Assembly: GCA_963748925.1 (NCBI GenBank)
Contig: CAVVKG010000009.1
Coordinates: forward strand, 806,001 to 870,000
Length of the DNA: 64,000 nucleotides
Direction: 5' to 3'
Source: Cryomorpha sp963748925
GTDB lineage: Bacteria > Bacteroidota > Bacteroidia > Flavobacteriales_D > Cryomorphaceae
Made by a program: the position numbers and the translations under genes. A model generated the notes under the pieces. The model ran no database searches and was not told the origin of the DNA. It saw nothing but the letters and a program-made list of their open reading frames with translations. Positions 27,094 through 36,337 of the stretch are shown in pieces; the stretch's first letter is position 1; the number at the start of each line of letters is the position of its first letter.

Positions 27094-28383
27094 ATGTATA
27101 ATTCTTTAGTAGCAAAAGATAAGAAGCTTGCAGTAATTGGCTTGGGTTATGTCGGACTCCCTATAGCCCTTGAATTTGCGCGCAAACTCACAGTGATTGG
27201 TTTCGATATTAACCAAAGCAGAGTAGACTTGATGAACCAGAATATTGACCCCAGTAGCGAATTGGAGCCAAAAGATTTTGAGGGATGCGATATTAAGTTC
27301 ACGGCAGACCCTACTGTTCTTCAGGAAGCAAACTTTTTTATTATTGCTGTTCCTACACCCATCGATAAAGGTAACAATCCCGATTTAAGACCTATTCTCG
27401 GCGCCTCGGCAACCGTTGGTAAAGCGCTAAAAAAAGGCGATTATGTAGTGTTTGAAAGTACCGTGTATCCCGGTTGCACAGAAGAAGACTGTGTACCTGT
27501 TCTGGAAGAGGTTTCTGGTTTGAAATATATAGAAGATTTCAAAGTAGGTTATAGCCCGGAGCGGATAAACCCAGGTGATAAAGTGCACACTTTACAGAGT
27601 ATCGTAAAAGTTAGTTCTGGCTGCGATGATGAATCTGCCGAAGAAGTTGCTAAGGTTTATGAATTGGTTGTGGAAGCCGGAGTGCACCGCGCAAGCTCAA
27701 TCAAAGTAGCTGAGGCCGCGAAAATTATCGAGAATACCCAACGCGATGTGAATATCGCTCTGATCAACGAGCTTTCGATTATTTTTAATCGGATGAATAT
27801 CAATACCTATGAAGTGCTTGAAGCCGCGGGTACAAAATGGAATTTTCTCAACTTTAAGCCCGGTCTTGTGGGTGGTCATTGTATCGGTGTTGACCCTTAC
27901 TATTTAACACATAAAGCTGAAAAACTTGGCTACCACGCGCAAATCATTAACTCAGGACGTTTCGTAAATGACTCTATGGGTGGTTATGTGGCAAAGCAAA
28001 CGGTGAAGAAAATAATTGCTGCCGGTAAGAACATTCAAGGTGCTAAAGTACTTGTGATGGGCGCTACATTTAAAGAAAATGTGAGCGATATTCGAAATTC
28101 AAAAGTTGTGGATACTGTGCGTGAACTTCAATCGTTCGGGGTGCACGTAGATGTGGTAGATCCACACGCTTCAGCAGCAGAGGTAAAGCACGAGTATAAC
28201 TATGACCTTGTTGAATCTCCTAAACCATATTACGATGCCATCATTGTGTCAGTAAACCACCGTGAATATTCAGATTTATCACAAGACTACTTCGACTCCA
28301 TGTTGAGTGAGAAGGGGGTACTGGTCGACCTGAAGGGAATCTATAAAGACAAGATAAAAAACTTCACTTACTGGAGTTTGTAA
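27094..28383 (+). CDS. wbpA: UDP-N-acetylhexosamine 6-dehydrogenase (WbpA/TviB type)
   Basis: A 429-residue nucleotide-sugar dehydrogenase that oxidises C6 of UDP-GlcNAc (or UDP-GalNAc) to the uronic acid. The N-terminal motif VIGLGYVGLPIALEFARK and the catalytic C263 in GGHCIGVDPYYLTHKAE mark the HexNAc subgroup, distinct from the ugd product in the same operon. It is the last gene of the operon and is followed by a strong terminator. It would catalyse the first step of the diacetamido-uronic acid pathway. Choice between the GlcNAc and GalNAc substrate is inferred from the WbpB/E/D partners. Confidence 0.88.
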   Translation: MYNSLVAKDKKLAVIGLGYVGLPIALEFARKLTVIGFDINQSRVDLMNQNIDPSSELEPKDFEGCDIKFTADPTVLQEANFFIIAVPTPIDKGNNPDLRPILGASATVGKALKKGDYVVFESTVYPGCTEEDCVPVLEEVSGLKYIEDFKVGYSPERINPGDKVHTLQSIVKVSSGCDDESAEEVAKVYELVVEAGVHRASSIKVAEAAKIIENTQRDVNIALINELSIIFNRMNINTYEVLEAAGTKWNFLNFKPGLVGGHCIGVDPYYLTHKAEKLGYHAQIINSGRFVNDSMGGYVAKQTVKKIIAAGKNIQGAKVLVMGATFKENVSDIRNSKVVDTVRELQSFGVHVDVVDPHASAAEVKHEYNYDLVESPKPYYDAIIVSVNHREYSDLSQDYFDSMLSEKGVLVDLKGIYKDKIKNFTYWSL

Positions 28384-28397
28384 ACGGAAATTTTAAG

Positions 28398-28438
28398 AAT
28401 AAAAAAGGGCGATTCATTGAGAATCGCCCTTTTTTATT
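28398..28438. terminator. Bidirectional intrinsic terminator between wbpA and fabD
   Basis: A perfect 18-bp stem (28398-28415 with 28421-28438) and loop ATTGA. The GC core GGGCGATTC/GAATCGCCC is flanked by A6 and T6, so it serves both convergent transcripts. Confidence 0.92.
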
Positions 28439-28449
28439 TGGTTATTAAA

Positions 28450-29331
28450 CTAAACTTCCGCAGAAGCAGTTTCAAAGCCACGATCTACTTTTTTGAATAG
28501 TCCCTGAAGCACTTTCCCGGGGCCAACCTCCACCACCTGGGTAGCGCCATCGGCTATCATAGCATGCATGGTTTGAGTCCATTTTACCGGTGATGTAAGC
28601 TGGGATACAAGATTTGTTTTGATTTCTACAGGATCAATCACTGCACTTGCAGTTACATTTTGATACACCGGACAAATAGGGGTTTTTATCACCGTGTTTT
28701 CAATCGCTTTCGCCAAATCAGCACGCGCGGGCTCCATAAGTGGCGAGTGGAAAGCACCACCAACGGGAAGAAGCATCGCTCTGCGTGCTCCGGCTTCAGT
28801 GAGTTTTTCACAGGCCTTTTTTACTGCTTCAATCTCGCCACTGATTACCAGCTGGCCAGGACAATTATAATTTGCAGGAACCACAACACCGTCTATTTCC
28901 ATGCAAACCTTTTCTACCACTTCATCATCAAGACCAAGAATAGCAGCCATTGTACCTTCAGTTATGTCACACGCACTTTGCATGGCATTTGCACGCTTTG
29001 CCACGAGGTCAAGGCCTTCCTTAAATGTGATTGCGCCGGCGGCGACGAGTGCAGAAAACTCGCCCAGGCTATGACCGGCAACCATTTCCGGCTTAAAATC
29101 ATTGCCAAGTACTTTGGCGAGGATTACAGAGTGTAAAAATATGGCCGGTTGGGTTACTCTTGTCTCTTTCAGGTCTTCGGGTGTACCATTGAACATAATA
29201 TCTGTAATGCTGAACCCTAAAATTGAATCGGCCTCGTCAAAAAGTCTTTTGGCCTCTGCCGAGTTCTCATATAAGTCTTTTCCCATCTCAGGAAACTGCG
29301 ATCCCTGGCCGGGAAAAACATAAGCTTTCAT
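28450..29331 (-). CDS. fabD: Malonyl-CoA:ACP transacylase
   Basis: FabD moves malonyl groups from CoA to acyl carrier protein for fatty-acid synthesis. The 293 residues contain VFPGQGSQFPEMG at the N-terminus, the nucleophile S88 in GHSLGEFSAL, and the catalytic His in GGAFHSPLM further on. Length and motif order are standard. It stands alone between two terminators, without neighbouring fab genes. The call is secure. Confidence 0.96.
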   Translation of the reverse strand: MKAYVFPGQGSQFPEMGKDLYENSAEAKRLFDEADSILGFSITDIMFNGTPEDLKETRVTQPAIFLHSVILAKVLGNDFKPEMVAGHSLGEFSALVAAGAITFKEGLDLVAKRANAMQSACDITEGTMAAILGLDDEVVEKVCMEIDGVVVPANYNCPGQLVISGEIEAVKKACEKLTEAGARRAMLLPVGGAFHSPLMEPARADLAKAIENTVIKTPICPVYQNVTASAVIDPVEIKTNLVSQLTSPVKWTQTMHAMIADGATQVVEVGPGKVLQGLFKKVDRGFETASAEV

Positions 29332-29379
29332 ATTTTTATTTTATTTGATAAGAATAACATGTAATTCAAAACTGCAAAA

Positions 29380-29405
29380 AAAAATCCGACCGAAGCCGGA
29401 TTTTT
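29380..29405 (-). terminator. Intrinsic terminator of the queD-folE-bax1 run
   Basis: AAAAATCCG pairs with CGGATTTTT around an 8-nt loop. Read on the minus strand it is followed by a run of about nine T. It lies 14 bp after the stop of the Bax inhibitor-like gene. Confidence 0.8.
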
Positions 29406-29418
29406 GAATTTTCCATAT

Positions 29419-30159
29419 TTAATCTCTGTTGCCCAAAAATCTAAGCAAGAATAAAAAGAGGTTTACAAAATCGAGATACAGATTAAGAGCACCCATTAAC
29501 GCAAGCTTGGTTCCTTCTTCTGATTTTGCATCAGTTACCATTCCTATATGCTTGATTTTTTGCATATCGTAAGCCGTTAAACCAGTGAATATTAATACCC
29601 CGATTCCGCTTATTACATAATCCATAAAAGAGCTTTGCATAAACCAGTTTACTACCATGGCGAGTATAAGCCCAATTAAAGCCATATAAAGTATCGATCC
29701 CATTTTTGTGAGATCTGTACTGGTGGTATAGCCCAGAAATGCCATAGTGGCAAAAGTTCCCGCGGTTATAAAAAAGGTAATATAAATCGTGGAAGCGGTA
29801 TAAGCCAGGAAAATAAAACTAAGACTCATACCCATTAAAACTGAGTAAATTACAAAAATTGTGAGCATGGCGGGGCTTGAAAGTTTGTTGAAACCAAAAC
29901 CCATAAGCAGAACCAATCCGAAAGGCGCCATCATTACTGCCCAACCCAATATTGACAGAGTACCTGTTGGGTTAAATAAGTATTGTATTAATGTCTCGTT
30001 TGTTCCAAACCAGTAAGCCATCACACCAGAAATTGCTAATGCTGAGGCCATATAGGTCATTACATTGCTCACAAAGCTTTTTGCCATTGTGCTACTCTCA
30101 GCCATATCTACAGTGACATCTTGCTTGTGCCACCCTAATGCAAATTTATCGTTTTCCAT
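29419..30159 (-). CDS. Bax inhibitor-1/YccA family membrane protein
   Basis: A 246-residue protein with seven hydrophobic segments and the family pattern FTGLTAYDMQKIKHIG near the sixth to seventh helix, followed by GALNLYLDFVNLFLFLLRFLGNRD. Family members act as membrane calcium leak channels or interact with FtsH (YccA). The N-terminal about 25 residues are cytosolic and polar. It is the third gene in a tight run with folE (2-bp gap). The connection to pterin genes is positional only. Confidence 0.88.
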   Translation of the reverse strand: MENDKFALGWHKQDVTVDMAESSTMAKSFVSNVMTYMASALAISGVMAYWFGTNETLIQYLFNPTGTLSILGWAVMMAPFGLVLLMGFGFNKLSSPAMLTIFVIYSVLMGMSLSFIFLAYTASTIYITFFITAGTFATMAFLGYTTSTDLTKMGSILYMALIGLILAMVVNWFMQSSFMDYVISGIGVLIFTGLTAYDMQKIKHIGMVTDAKSEEGTKLALMGALNLYLDFVNLFLFLLRFLGNRD

Positions 30160-30161
30160 TT

Positions 30162-30755
30162 TTAGTCTAGTTTAGTTGAAATTAAGCTAATAAATTCAGA
30201 ACGCGTTTCTTCTTTTAAAAATTCACCATGAAAAGCTGAAGTTGTTGTTTTTGAATTCTGCTTTTGAACCCCACGCATCTGCATGCAAAGGTGTCTCGCC
30301 TCAATAACAACTGCCACTCCTAATGGTTGAATCGTATCCTGAATGCAATCTCTAATTTGATTTGTCAATCGTTCTTGCACCTGCAATCTTCGTGCAAAAG
30401 CATCAACAACACGTGGAATTTTGCTTAAACCGACAATTCGTCCGCTTGGGATATAAGCAATGTGCGCTTTTCCAAAGAATGGCAGCATGTGGTGCTCGCA
30501 TAGGCTGTAAAGCTCAATGTCTTTTACCAATACCATTTGGCTGTAATCCTCTTCAAACATTGCCGATTTTAATATCGCCACAGGGTCTTCATCATAACCC
30601 TTGAGCATAAACTGCATAGCTTTAGCCACCCTTTTAGGCGTGTCAATAAGACCCTGACGAGATACGTCCTCACCTAGGAGAGTAATCGTTTCAGAATACA
30701 ATGACTCAAGCCGTTCAGTAGTTACCTGCGAGATATCTAATTTATTTTCTTCCAA
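30162..30755 (-). CDS. folE: GTP cyclohydrolase I
   Basis: FolE converts GTP to 7,8-dihydroneopterin triphosphate, the shared precursor of folate and of queuosine-type deazapurines. The 197 residues carry the zinc motif CEHHMLPF (C86, H89) and the second zinc Cys in RHLCMQMRGVQ, plus GLSKIPRVVDAFARRLQVQERL. Length is normal. It sits 10 bp after queD on the same strand, suggesting the pair feeds 6-carboxy-tetrahydropterin formation. folK at 8948 would use the same product for folate. Confidence 0.96.
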   Translation of the reverse strand: MEENKLDISQVTTERLESLYSETITLLGEDVSRQGLIDTPKRVAKAMQFMLKGYDEDPVAILKSAMFEEDYSQMVLVKDIELYSLCEHHMLPFFGKAHIAYIPSGRIVGLSKIPRVVDAFARRLQVQERLTNQIRDCIQDTIQPLGVAVVIEARHLCMQMRGVQKQNSKTTTSAFHGEFLKEETRSEFISLISTKLD

Positions 30756-30765
30756 TTAAAATCGT

Positions 30766-31185
30766 TTAATCACCAAAATATTCAGCGTAATTATTCTCAG
30801 TTTCGTGAAGGCGAATGCAGTGTAGTTCACAACCATGAACTTCTATTAAATCCTTAACTTCATTCCAAATACCAACTGCCAAATTTTCAGTGCTCGCCAT
30901 TATTCCTTTCATAAAAGGTACATCTAAATTTAGATTTTTATGGTCAAGCTTTTCCAAAACATGTTCCTTAATAATAGAACTGAGCAATTTTAAATCGATT
31001 ATACAGCCTGTATCGGGATCGGGAGTCCCCTTTACAGTTACAAATAGCTCGTAATTGTGTCCATGCCAGTTTACGTTCGAGCATTTTCCAAAAATCTCGA
31101 AGTTTTTTTCTTCCGACCAGTTTTCGTTCCACAATTTGTGGGCGGCATTAAAATGTTCTCTTCTTGTAATATATACTACGGCCAT
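30766..31185 (-). CDS. queD: 6-carboxy-5,6,7,8-tetrahydropterin synthase
   Basis: QueD, a 6-pyruvoyl-tetrahydropterin synthase homologue, makes 6-carboxy-tetrahydropterin from dihydroneopterin triphosphate on the route to preQ0 and queuosine. From ATG 31185 the 139 residues show zinc ligands H16, H41 and H43 (HFNAAH, WHGHNYEL) and the catalytic C35 in FGKCSNVNW. A start at 31206 would add seven residues before the conserved N-terminus and is less likely. queC and queE are not in the window. Confidence 0.9.
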   Translation of the reverse strand: MAVVYITRREHFNAAHKLWNENWSEEKNFEIFGKCSNVNWHGHNYELFVTVKGTPDPDTGCIIDLKLLSSIIKEHVLEKLDHKNLNLDVPFMKGIMASTENLAVGIWNEVKDLIEVHGCELHCIRLHETENNYAEYFGD

Positions 31186-31203
31186 AGCCAAATTTATTGG
31201 CTG

Positions 31204-31211
31204 CAAATATA
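31204..31211 (-). promoter_or_regulatory. Putative -7 element of the queD-folE-bax1 operon
   Basis: On the minus strand TATATTTG fits TAnnTTTG exactly and ends 18 bp upstream of the queD ATG at 31185. No clear -33 TTTG is present at the usual spacing. Confidence 0.45.
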
Positions 31212-31284
31212 CAATCTTATTTCTGAAGAATAAGCAGGTCTAAACCTTCTAAAATCAATATCTTTGACAAAAAATATTTGTAAA

Positions 31285-32250
31285 ATGATTGTAGTAACCG
31301 GAGCTGCAGGCTTTATTGGTAGTTGTCTTGTAAGTGGCTTAAATGCTAAGGGATATGAAGATTTAATTCTCGTTGATGACTTTACTAGAACGGAGAAAGA
31401 ACCAAATTTAGAAGGTAAAATATTTTCTCAGAAAGTAGATCGTGTGGAATTTGAGGAATGGCTGGATGAAAATCACAAAATGGTTTACTTCATTTTTCAC
31501 ATTGGTGCACGCACCGATACAACCGAGTTTGATACAGAGATTTTTAACCGGCTCAACCTTAATTACACTAAAAAAGTGTGGAAGCAATGTGCTGAATATG
31601 CTATTCCATTGGTTTATGCGAGTTCCGGTGCTACCTATGGTCTTGGGGAACACGGATATTCCGATAGCCACGATGTTGTAGATAAGTTAAAGCCGCTTAA
31701 CCCTTATGGTGATTCCAAAAACGACTTTGATAAGTGGGCGTTAAAACAAGAAGAAACTCCATTTTTTTGGGCTGGCCTTAAGTTTTTCAATGTTTATGGG
31801 CCAAATGAATACCACAAGGGCAGAATGGCTTCGGTAATTTTTCATGCTTACAATCAAATTCAGGAAAAAGGCTTTGTGAAATTATTCAGATCGCACAATC
31901 CTGATTTTAAAGATGGGGAGCAACTACGAGATTTTATCTACGTTCAAGATGTTGTGAGCGTTTGCTTATACTTGATGCAAAACAAGAATAATTCTGGATT
32001 ATTTAATCTCGGAACAGGGCAGGCGCGGTCATTCCTCGATTTGGCGAAAGCAACTTTTCGGGCCTTAGATCTTGAGCCTAAAATTGAATTTATCGATACT
32101 CCAGAAGATATTCGAGATAAATATCAGTATTACACTCAGGCTGAAATGGATAAATTAATCTCTGATGGATATACCAAACCGTTTACTAGCCTTGAAGATG
32201 GTGTTAAGGATTATGTTCAGAATTATTTGGTGGGAAAAAGTTATAAATGA
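31285..32250 (+). CDS. hldD: ADP-L-glycero-D-manno-heptose 6-epimerase
   Basis: HldD (RfaD) inverts C6 of ADP-D-glycero-D-manno-heptose to the L,D form used in the lipopolysaccharide core. The 321-residue protein from ATG 31285 has the NAD motif TGAAGFIGS, the HIGARTDTTEFD segment and the YGDSKNDFDKW active-site region (Tyr-x3-Lys), with FFNVYGPNEYHKGRMASVIFH following, all typical of HldD. A TTG at 31264 could extend it but would add residues before the Rossmann start. The TATCTTTG at 31259-31266 may be its -7 box. Heptose kinase genes are not in the window. Confidence 0.92.
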   Translation: MIVVTGAAGFIGSCLVSGLNAKGYEDLILVDDFTRTEKEPNLEGKIFSQKVDRVEFEEWLDENHKMVYFIFHIGARTDTTEFDTEIFNRLNLNYTKKVWKQCAEYAIPLVYASSGATYGLGEHGYSDSHDVVDKLKPLNPYGDSKNDFDKWALKQEETPFFWAGLKFFNVYGPNEYHKGRMASVIFHAYNQIQEKGFVKLFRSHNPDFKDGEQLRDFIYVQDVVSVCLYLMQNKNNSGLFNLGTGQARSFLDLAKATFRALDLEPKIEFIDTPEDIRDKYQYYTQAEMDKLISDGYTKPFTSLEDGVKDYVQNYLVGKSYK

Positions 32251-32309
32251 TTTTGATTAGGGTAGCCAGATGATTTAAATAAAGTGAATTTTTTGTTTAC
32301 AAGGTTACT

Positions 32310-32645
32310 TTATAAAGACCCTTTTAGCTCAATCAAAAATGACTTTAAATTCTCAAGTTTTGTAATCACTTCCACATTGTCAGAAACATCCTGTTTATTA
32401 TCTCTTAGCTTTTCTTTTGCTCCTTGAAGTGTGTAGCCCCGCTCTTTTACTAAATGATAAATGATGCGCAGATTATCTACATCGGCCTTTGTAAAAAGTC
32501 TGTTGCCCTTTTTGTTTTTCTTTGGCTGAATTATTTCAAACTCTTTCTCCCAGAATCTTATTAGCGAAGTGTTCACGTCAAACATTTTTGCCACTTCTCC
32601 AATGCTGTAATACAGCTTTTCTACTTCTCGTTCTTTGTATGGCAT
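32310..32645 (-). CDS. MerR-family transcriptional regulator
   Basis: A 111-residue protein with a MerR-type winged helix-turn-helix (YYSIGEVAKMFDVNTSLIRFWEKEF, about residues 12-36) and a short C-terminal coiled region that could dimerise. No metal-binding cysteines or effector domain are present, so the inducer is unknown. ATG 32645 lies one base after the stop of the M23 peptidase gene. A longer frame to 32684 would overlap that gene and lacks family support. Such small MerR proteins next to cell-wall peptidases are common in Bacteroidota. The target genes are not known. Confidence 0.83.
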   Translation of the reverse strand: MPYKEREVEKLYYSIGEVAKMFDVNTSLIRFWEKEFEIIQPKKNKKGNRLFTKADVDNLRIIYHLVKERGYTLQGAKEKLRDNKQDVSDNVEVITKLENLKSFLIELKGSL

Positions 32646-32646
32646 T

Positions 32647-33618
32647 TTAGTCAAATGATTGGTTCGCATGCGATGACATCTCAATCATCTCATCATATTC
32701 TTCCGGAGTGAGATCATTGAAATAGAAATTGGCCGGGTTGATTTTCTTCCCATCCTTAATAACTTCGTAATGTAAATGAGGTGCACTACTTGTACCGGTA
32801 TTACCTACAAGACCTATAATATCTCCTCTTTTTACTTTCTGTCCGCGGCGCACATCCACCTTACTCATGTGGCCATAAAGGGTTTCGTAACCAAAGCCGT
32901 GATCTATTACCACATGCTTTCCGTATCCACCCCGGGAAAGAATAACCTGGGAAATAACACCGTCGCCTGTAGAAAAAATTTCTGTTCCAGTTGGAGCCGA
33001 GAAGTCCATTCCCCAATGCATTTTCCTCAGTTTATAAATAGGGTGCGTTCTCATTCCAAAACCGCTCGCCATGCGTTTAAGGTTTTTATTGGGTACTGGT
33101 TGAATGGCGGGAATAGAGGCGAGCATTTTTTCTTTGTTCATGGCCAGTTCAACTACTTCGTCAAACGATTTGGTTTGAACATACAATCGCTTTGCCAGTC
33201 TGTCTAGCTTACTGTTTGCTGTTATTACTAAGTTTGAGTATTGAAAGCCCTCAAGATCCGAGTAGCGGTTAATTCCTCCTACACCAGCCTGCCTCACATT
33301 GTTGGAAATAGGTTCTGACTCAAGAATTTGTCGGTATATATTGTCGTCACGACGCTCAATATCTTCCAGCACCAAGGCTAATTTATCCATATCGCGGTTC
33401 AGCAATTCGTATTGTTTTCGCAACTGAGCATTTTCGCGTTTTAAGGTAAGCTCTTTGGGTGAATCGATAAATGTGTAAGCAAGAGAGAGGATAATGGACG
33501 CAAAAAACAAGCTCACAAGCATGTAAGTGAAAATTTTCTTCAGCTTGTCTTTTATCGTCAGCTGAATTTTTTCGTAATTAAGTGTGCTCGGATTGTACTT
33601 GTATTTTATTTTTGCCAT
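32647..33618 (-). CDS. M23-family zinc peptidase (peptidoglycan endopeptidase-like)
   Basis: A 323-residue inner-membrane protein with one transmembrane helix (about residues 28-50), a periplasmic coiled coil (about 60-95) and a C-terminal LytM domain. The zinc ligands are visible in HWGMDFSAP (His and Asp) and in HLHYEV (second His of the HxH pair), with YGHMSK between. It therefore appears catalytically complete, unlike degenerate EnvC-type activators. It probably trims or cross-link-cleaves peptidoglycan near the membrane. It lies 106 bp upstream of, and divergent from, alaS. Confidence 0.88.
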   Translation of the reverse strand: MAKIKYKYNPSTLNYEKIQLTIKDKLKKIFTYMLVSLFFASIILSLAYTFIDSPKELTLKRENAQLRKQYELLNRDMDKLALVLEDIERRDDNIYRQILESEPISNNVRQAGVGGINRYSDLEGFQYSNLVITANSKLDRLAKRLYVQTKSFDEVVELAMNKEKMLASIPAIQPVPNKNLKRMASGFGMRTHPIYKLRKMHWGMDFSAPTGTEIFSTGDGVISQVILSRGGYGKHVVIDHGFGYETLYGHMSKVDVRRGQKVKRGDIIGLVGNTGTSSAPHLHYEVIKDGKKINPANFYFNDLTPEEYDEMIEMSSHANQSFD

Positions 33619-33724
33619 TGAATTAAAAAAGGGGTTGGGGCTTAAAAGTATTAAATCGACCTTTGTACACCAAGTTACTTTGCATAGAAATGCACAAAAA
33701 ACGCGAAGTTAGAATATCTATTCA

Positions 33725-36337
33725 ATGAAATCTGCCGAAATACGCCAAAAATTCTTATCATTTTTCGAGTCTAAAAAGCACCTTGCTGTAGACTCAGCAC
33801 CCATTGTGGTTAAAAATGATCCCACATTAATGTTTACAAATGCTGGGATGAACCAATTTAAAGATATTTTTCTGGGAAATGAACCCGCTTCAAATAAGCG
33901 TGTCGCTGATACCCAAAAATGTCTTCGCGTAAGCGGAAAACACAATGACCTGGAGGAGGTAGGTGTCGATACTTATCATCATACGATGTTTGAGATGCTC
34001 GGCAATTGGTCTTTTGGTGATTATTATAAGAAAGAGGCTATTACCTGGGCCTGGGAGTTACTCACAGAAATTTATAAAATCGATATAAGTCGTATTTATG
34101 TTACTGTATTTGAGGGTGACAAAGATGATGAGCTGGATTTTGATCAGGAAGCTTTTGATGTGTGGAAAGGACTTATATCAGAAGATCGAATTATTAGCGC
34201 CAACAAAAAGGATAATTTCTGGGAAATGGGTGATGTGGGGCCCTGCGGACCGTGCAGTGAAATCCATGTAGATATGCGTAGCGATACCGATAGAATGGCT
34301 GTGAGCGGTAGAGATTTGGTAAATCATGATCATCCTGAGGTTATCGAAATTTGGAACTTGGTTTTTATGGAGCTTCAGCGAAAAGCGGATGGGAAGCTAA
34401 TTCCGTTAAAAAACAAGCATATAGACACCGGGATGGGGCTTGAACGTTTGGCAATGGTATTGCAGGAAAAGCGATCAACTTACGATACAGATGTCTTTCA
34501 GCAAATAATCGGGAAAATTGAGAGTGAAACAGGGAAAAAGTATACATATTCTTCGTCCAAAACAGATATTGCGATTCGCGTAATGGCAGATCACATTAGA
34601 GCAGTATCCTTTGCAATTGCCGATGGTCAAATGCCCTCCAACACCGGTGCAGGCTACGTTATTCGAAGAATATTGCGGCGAGCGATTCGGTATGCTTATA
34701 GCTTCCTGGATGTGAGAACTCCATTAATGTATAAACTTAGTGAAGTGCTCATTGACGAGATGGGAGGTTTCTTTACAGAGCTTGAGAAGAACAGCAATCT
34801 CATAATTCAGGTGGTAAAAGAAGAAGAGGAATCTTTCTTAAAAACACTAGCCAAAGGAATTGATCTCATTGAGAAAATTGTGACGGAAACAAAAGGTTCG
34901 ACAATCTCTGGTCAGGTAGTTTTTGAATTGTATGATACCTATGGTTTTCCGGCAGATCTAACTGCTTTGATTCTTGCGGAAACCGGTAAAACTTTCGATT
35001 CAGAAGAATTTGAAGCTGAATTGGAAAAACAAAAGAACCGTTCGCGTAAAGCTTCAGTTCAAGATACCGGTGATTGGATCATAGTGCATGAAGATGAAGG
35101 CGTAACTGAGTTTGTGGGATATGATAATCTTGTGGCCGATTTAAAAATATTGCGTTATAGAAAGGTGAGCCATAAAGGCAAAGATCTCTACCAAATGGTT
35201 TTTGACCGAACCCCATTTTATCCCGAAGGTGGAGGCCAGGTGGGCGATCAGGGCTATTTAAAAGGGGGTGATATTAAGATTCCGGTTATCGGAACATCCA
35301 GAGAGAATAATTTAATTGTTCACCTTACAAATAAGTCTCCAGAGAGTATTTCTGGAAAGATTACGGGCTATGTTAATTCCGAGAGACGGAATTTGACAGC
35401 TAAAAATCACACTGCCACGCATTTATTACATTACGCACTTCGGCAAGTACTTGGCACGCACGTAGAGCAAAAAGGTTCACTTGTCGAAAAGGATTATTTG
35501 CGATTTGATTTTTCACATTTTTCTAAGGTGAGCGATTCCGAAATACGTAAAGTAGAGGTGATTGTTAATGGACTCATTCGCGCAGATACTGATCTGGACG
35601 AGCGCAGAGATACCCCAATGGAAACCGCTAAAGAACTCGGTGCAATGGCTCTTTTTGGAGAGAAATATGGTGATTCTGTAAGAGTAATAAAATTTGGAGA
35701 CTCGATTGAATTATGCGGTGGTACACACGTAAACCGCACCGGTGAGATCGGGTTCTTTAAAATATCATCAGAAGGATCGGTAGCAGCAGGTATCCGCAGG
35801 ATAGAAGCTATTACAGCTGATGCTGCTCAAGATTATATTTTCAATCAAATAGATTCGCTAGCCGAGATTAAAGAAATGATCAAGACACCTGCCAGCCCGG
35901 TTAAGGCGGTTAAAGTACTTCTGGAAGATCAGCTGAAACTTACAAAGGAAATTGAGCAGCTAAAGCGTGAAAAGGCGGGTAATTTAAAAGGAGATTTGAT
36001 AAACTCAGCAGTTGAAGTTAATGGGATAAAGTTTATTGGATCGCGAGTAGATTTAGAGCCGGGGTTGATCAAGGATTTAGCTTTTCAGCTAAGGAAAGAA
36101 TGCGCTCCGTTGTTTTTGGTATTAGCAACTGCTGAAAACGAGAAAGCCACAATATCTGTGGCTTTGTCTGACGAACTTACAAATAAGTTCCATTCGGGGA
36201 ATATAGTTAAAGAGCTTTCAAAATTCATTCAGGGTGGCGGAGGTGGTCAGGCATTTTTTGCCACTGCCGGAGGTAAAAACCCCGACGGTATTAACCAAGC
36301 CTTAACCCGCGCTAAGGAAATATTAAGCGAGGGCTGA
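33725..36337 (+). CDS. alaS: Alanyl-tRNA synthetase
   Basis: AlaS charges tRNA-Ala and edits Ser and Gly misacylation. The 870 residues show the class II catalytic motifs near the N-terminus (LMFTNAGMNQFKDIFLG), the GAGYVIRRILRRA tRNA-binding region, the editing domain with HTATHLLHYALR and CGGTH zinc ligands, and a C-terminal C-Ala domain with GGGGGQ. Length and order are standard. Its stop overlaps the convergent DUF5684 gene by 15 bp. Confidence 0.97.
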   Translation: MKSAEIRQKFLSFFESKKHLAVDSAPIVVKNDPTLMFTNAGMNQFKDIFLGNEPASNKRVADTQKCLRVSGKHNDLEEVGVDTYHHTMFEMLGNWSFGDYYKKEAITWAWELLTEIYKIDISRIYVTVFEGDKDDELDFDQEAFDVWKGLISEDRIISANKKDNFWEMGDVGPCGPCSEIHVDMRSDTDRMAVSGRDLVNHDHPEVIEIWNLVFMELQRKADGKLIPLKNKHIDTGMGLERLAMVLQEKRSTYDTDVFQQIIGKIESETGKKYTYSSSKTDIAIRVMADHIRAVSFAIADGQMPSNTGAGYVIRRILRRAIRYAYSFLDVRTPLMYKLSEVLIDEMGGFFTELEKNSNLIIQVVKEEEESFLKTLAKGIDLIEKIVTETKGSTISGQVVFELYDTYGFPADLTALILAETGKTFDSEEFEAELEKQKNRSRKASVQDTGDWIIVHEDEGVTEFVGYDNLVADLKILRYRKVSHKGKDLYQMVFDRTPFYPEGGGQVGDQGYLKGGDIKIPVIGTSRENNLIVHLTNKSPESISGKITGYVNSERRNLTAKNHTATHLLHYALRQVLGTHVEQKGSLVEKDYLRFDFSHFSKVSDSEIRKVEVIVNGLIRADTDLDERRDTPMETAKELGAMALFGEKYGDSVRVIKFGDSIELCGGTHVNRTGEIGFFKISSEGSVAAGIRRIEAITADAAQDYIFNQIDSLAEIKEMIKTPASPVKAVKVLLEDQLKLTKEIEQLKREKAGNLKGDLINSAVEVNGIKFIGSRVDLEPGLIKDLAFQLRKECAPLFLVLATAENEKATISVALSDELTNKFHSGNIVKELSKFIQGGGGGQAFFATAGGKNPDGINQALTRAKEILSEG

